A stretch of 5,312 bases of DNA, from the NCBI GenBank assembly GCA_016929465.1, contig JAFGIT010000416.1, positions 1 through 5,312 of the forward strand, given 5' to 3'. A model generated the notes under the pieces. The model was not told the DNA's origin and did no database searches. It saw only the letters and a program-made list of their open reading frames with translations. Made by a program: the position numbers and the translations under genes. Shown piece by piece: positions 5,177 to 5,312 of the stretch; position 1 is the first letter of the stretch; every line of letters starts with the position of its first letter. The stretch comes from JAFGIT01 sp016929465 [NCBI: Candidatus Coatesbacteria bacterium]. GTDB taxonomy: Bacteria > B130-G9.

Positions 5177-5312
5177 ACATCTGAGCCAAGACAGTTAAGG
5201 ATAAGCTAGTTCATATTGTTCGCTGGAAATTGCCAAACTGGCACGTCCATGTCAACGGGTTTGACCTCAGATTGTAGGTAATTCGAGCACCACAATTTTC
5301 GATGGCATTCAC
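5177..5312. other. Right-edge region, possible tail of an upstream gene
   Basis: Two minus-strand frames are open from the right edge: one stops with TAG at 5208-5206, the other with TGA at 5213-5211. The first encodes 34 residues ending PVDMDVPVWQFPANNMN, which reads like ordinary protein and would leave a 29-base gap to the cupin, compatible with an operon. Third-position GC does not separate the frames. The same DNA contains a perfect TTGACA on the minus strand (5255-5250) and a TGCCA-N3-TGGCA dyad (5231-5243), but no convincing -10 box follows at 16-18 bases. I cannot decide between a gene tail and a promoter region. Confidence 0.3.

Noticed and set aside
5238-5254. A sigma54-like -24 element (TGGCACG) on the plus strand.
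   Set aside because: The -12 element reads TGTC instead of TTGC, lacking the required GC at the right spacing, and it points out of the window away from every gene seen.
5227-5255. Perfect TTGACA on the minus strand upstream of the cupin, as a promoter.
   Set aside because: At a 17-base spacing the -10 would be CAATTT, only 2 of 6 matches, and other nearby TATGAA-like strings are at wrong distances.

Overview
All seven genes I can support (six complete, one cut by the left edge) lie on the minus strand, so the window is transcribed from right to left. The plus-strand open frames are shadows. The organism looks like a Gram-negative or otherwise diderm bacterium, probably an uncultured environmental lineage. 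Pointers are an O-antigen/capsule type ABC exporter, a large Sec-exported parallel beta-helix protein, sigma70-like promoters and good Shine-Dalgarno sites. No taxonomic marker gene is present, so I do not name a phylum.

Layout, in transcription order. (1) 5312-5177: right-edge DNA, possibly holding the tail of an upstream gene. (2) 5176-4805: a stand-alone cupin of the mannose-6-phosphate isomerase type II family. (3) 4804-4652: a regulatory gap with a strong sigma70-like promoter and a perfect 12-bp palindrome next to its -35 box. (4) 4651-3818 and 3814-3014: a tightly coupled permease/ATPase pair of the Wzm/Wzt (TagGH) polysaccharide exporter family. (5) 3013-2939: a gap with a 10-bp-phased CACGAATT repeat. 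(6) 2938-2465: an archease-family protein. (7) 2337-1168: an exported DUF1565-type beta-helix protein, with its own promoter before it and a strong intrinsic terminator after it. (8) 945-106: a lower-GC gene with a likely winged-helix N-terminal domain and a HEPN-like C-terminal domain. (9) a 9-bp inverted repeat overlaying an extended -10 box and the Shine-Dalgarno of a gene that starts at 29 and leaves the window.

How they fit together. The cupin and the ABC exporter suit one locus for making and exporting a surface glycan: the cupin would act on mannose-type sugar phosphates and the exporter would move the lipid-linked polymer across the inner membrane. The ATPase lacks the C-terminal carbohydrate-binding domain of long Wzt proteins, so export probably does not depend on terminal capping. 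Archease normally helps the RNA ligase RtcB, which is not here. The beta-helix protein looks monocistronic. The HEPN-like gene differs in base composition and may be a separately acquired accessory gene. I see no CRISPR array, tRNA, rRNA, transposase or clearly new multi-gene system. The best leads are the HEPN/winged-helix gene with the promoter dyad beside it, the divergent archease, and the palindromic control region of the exporter.
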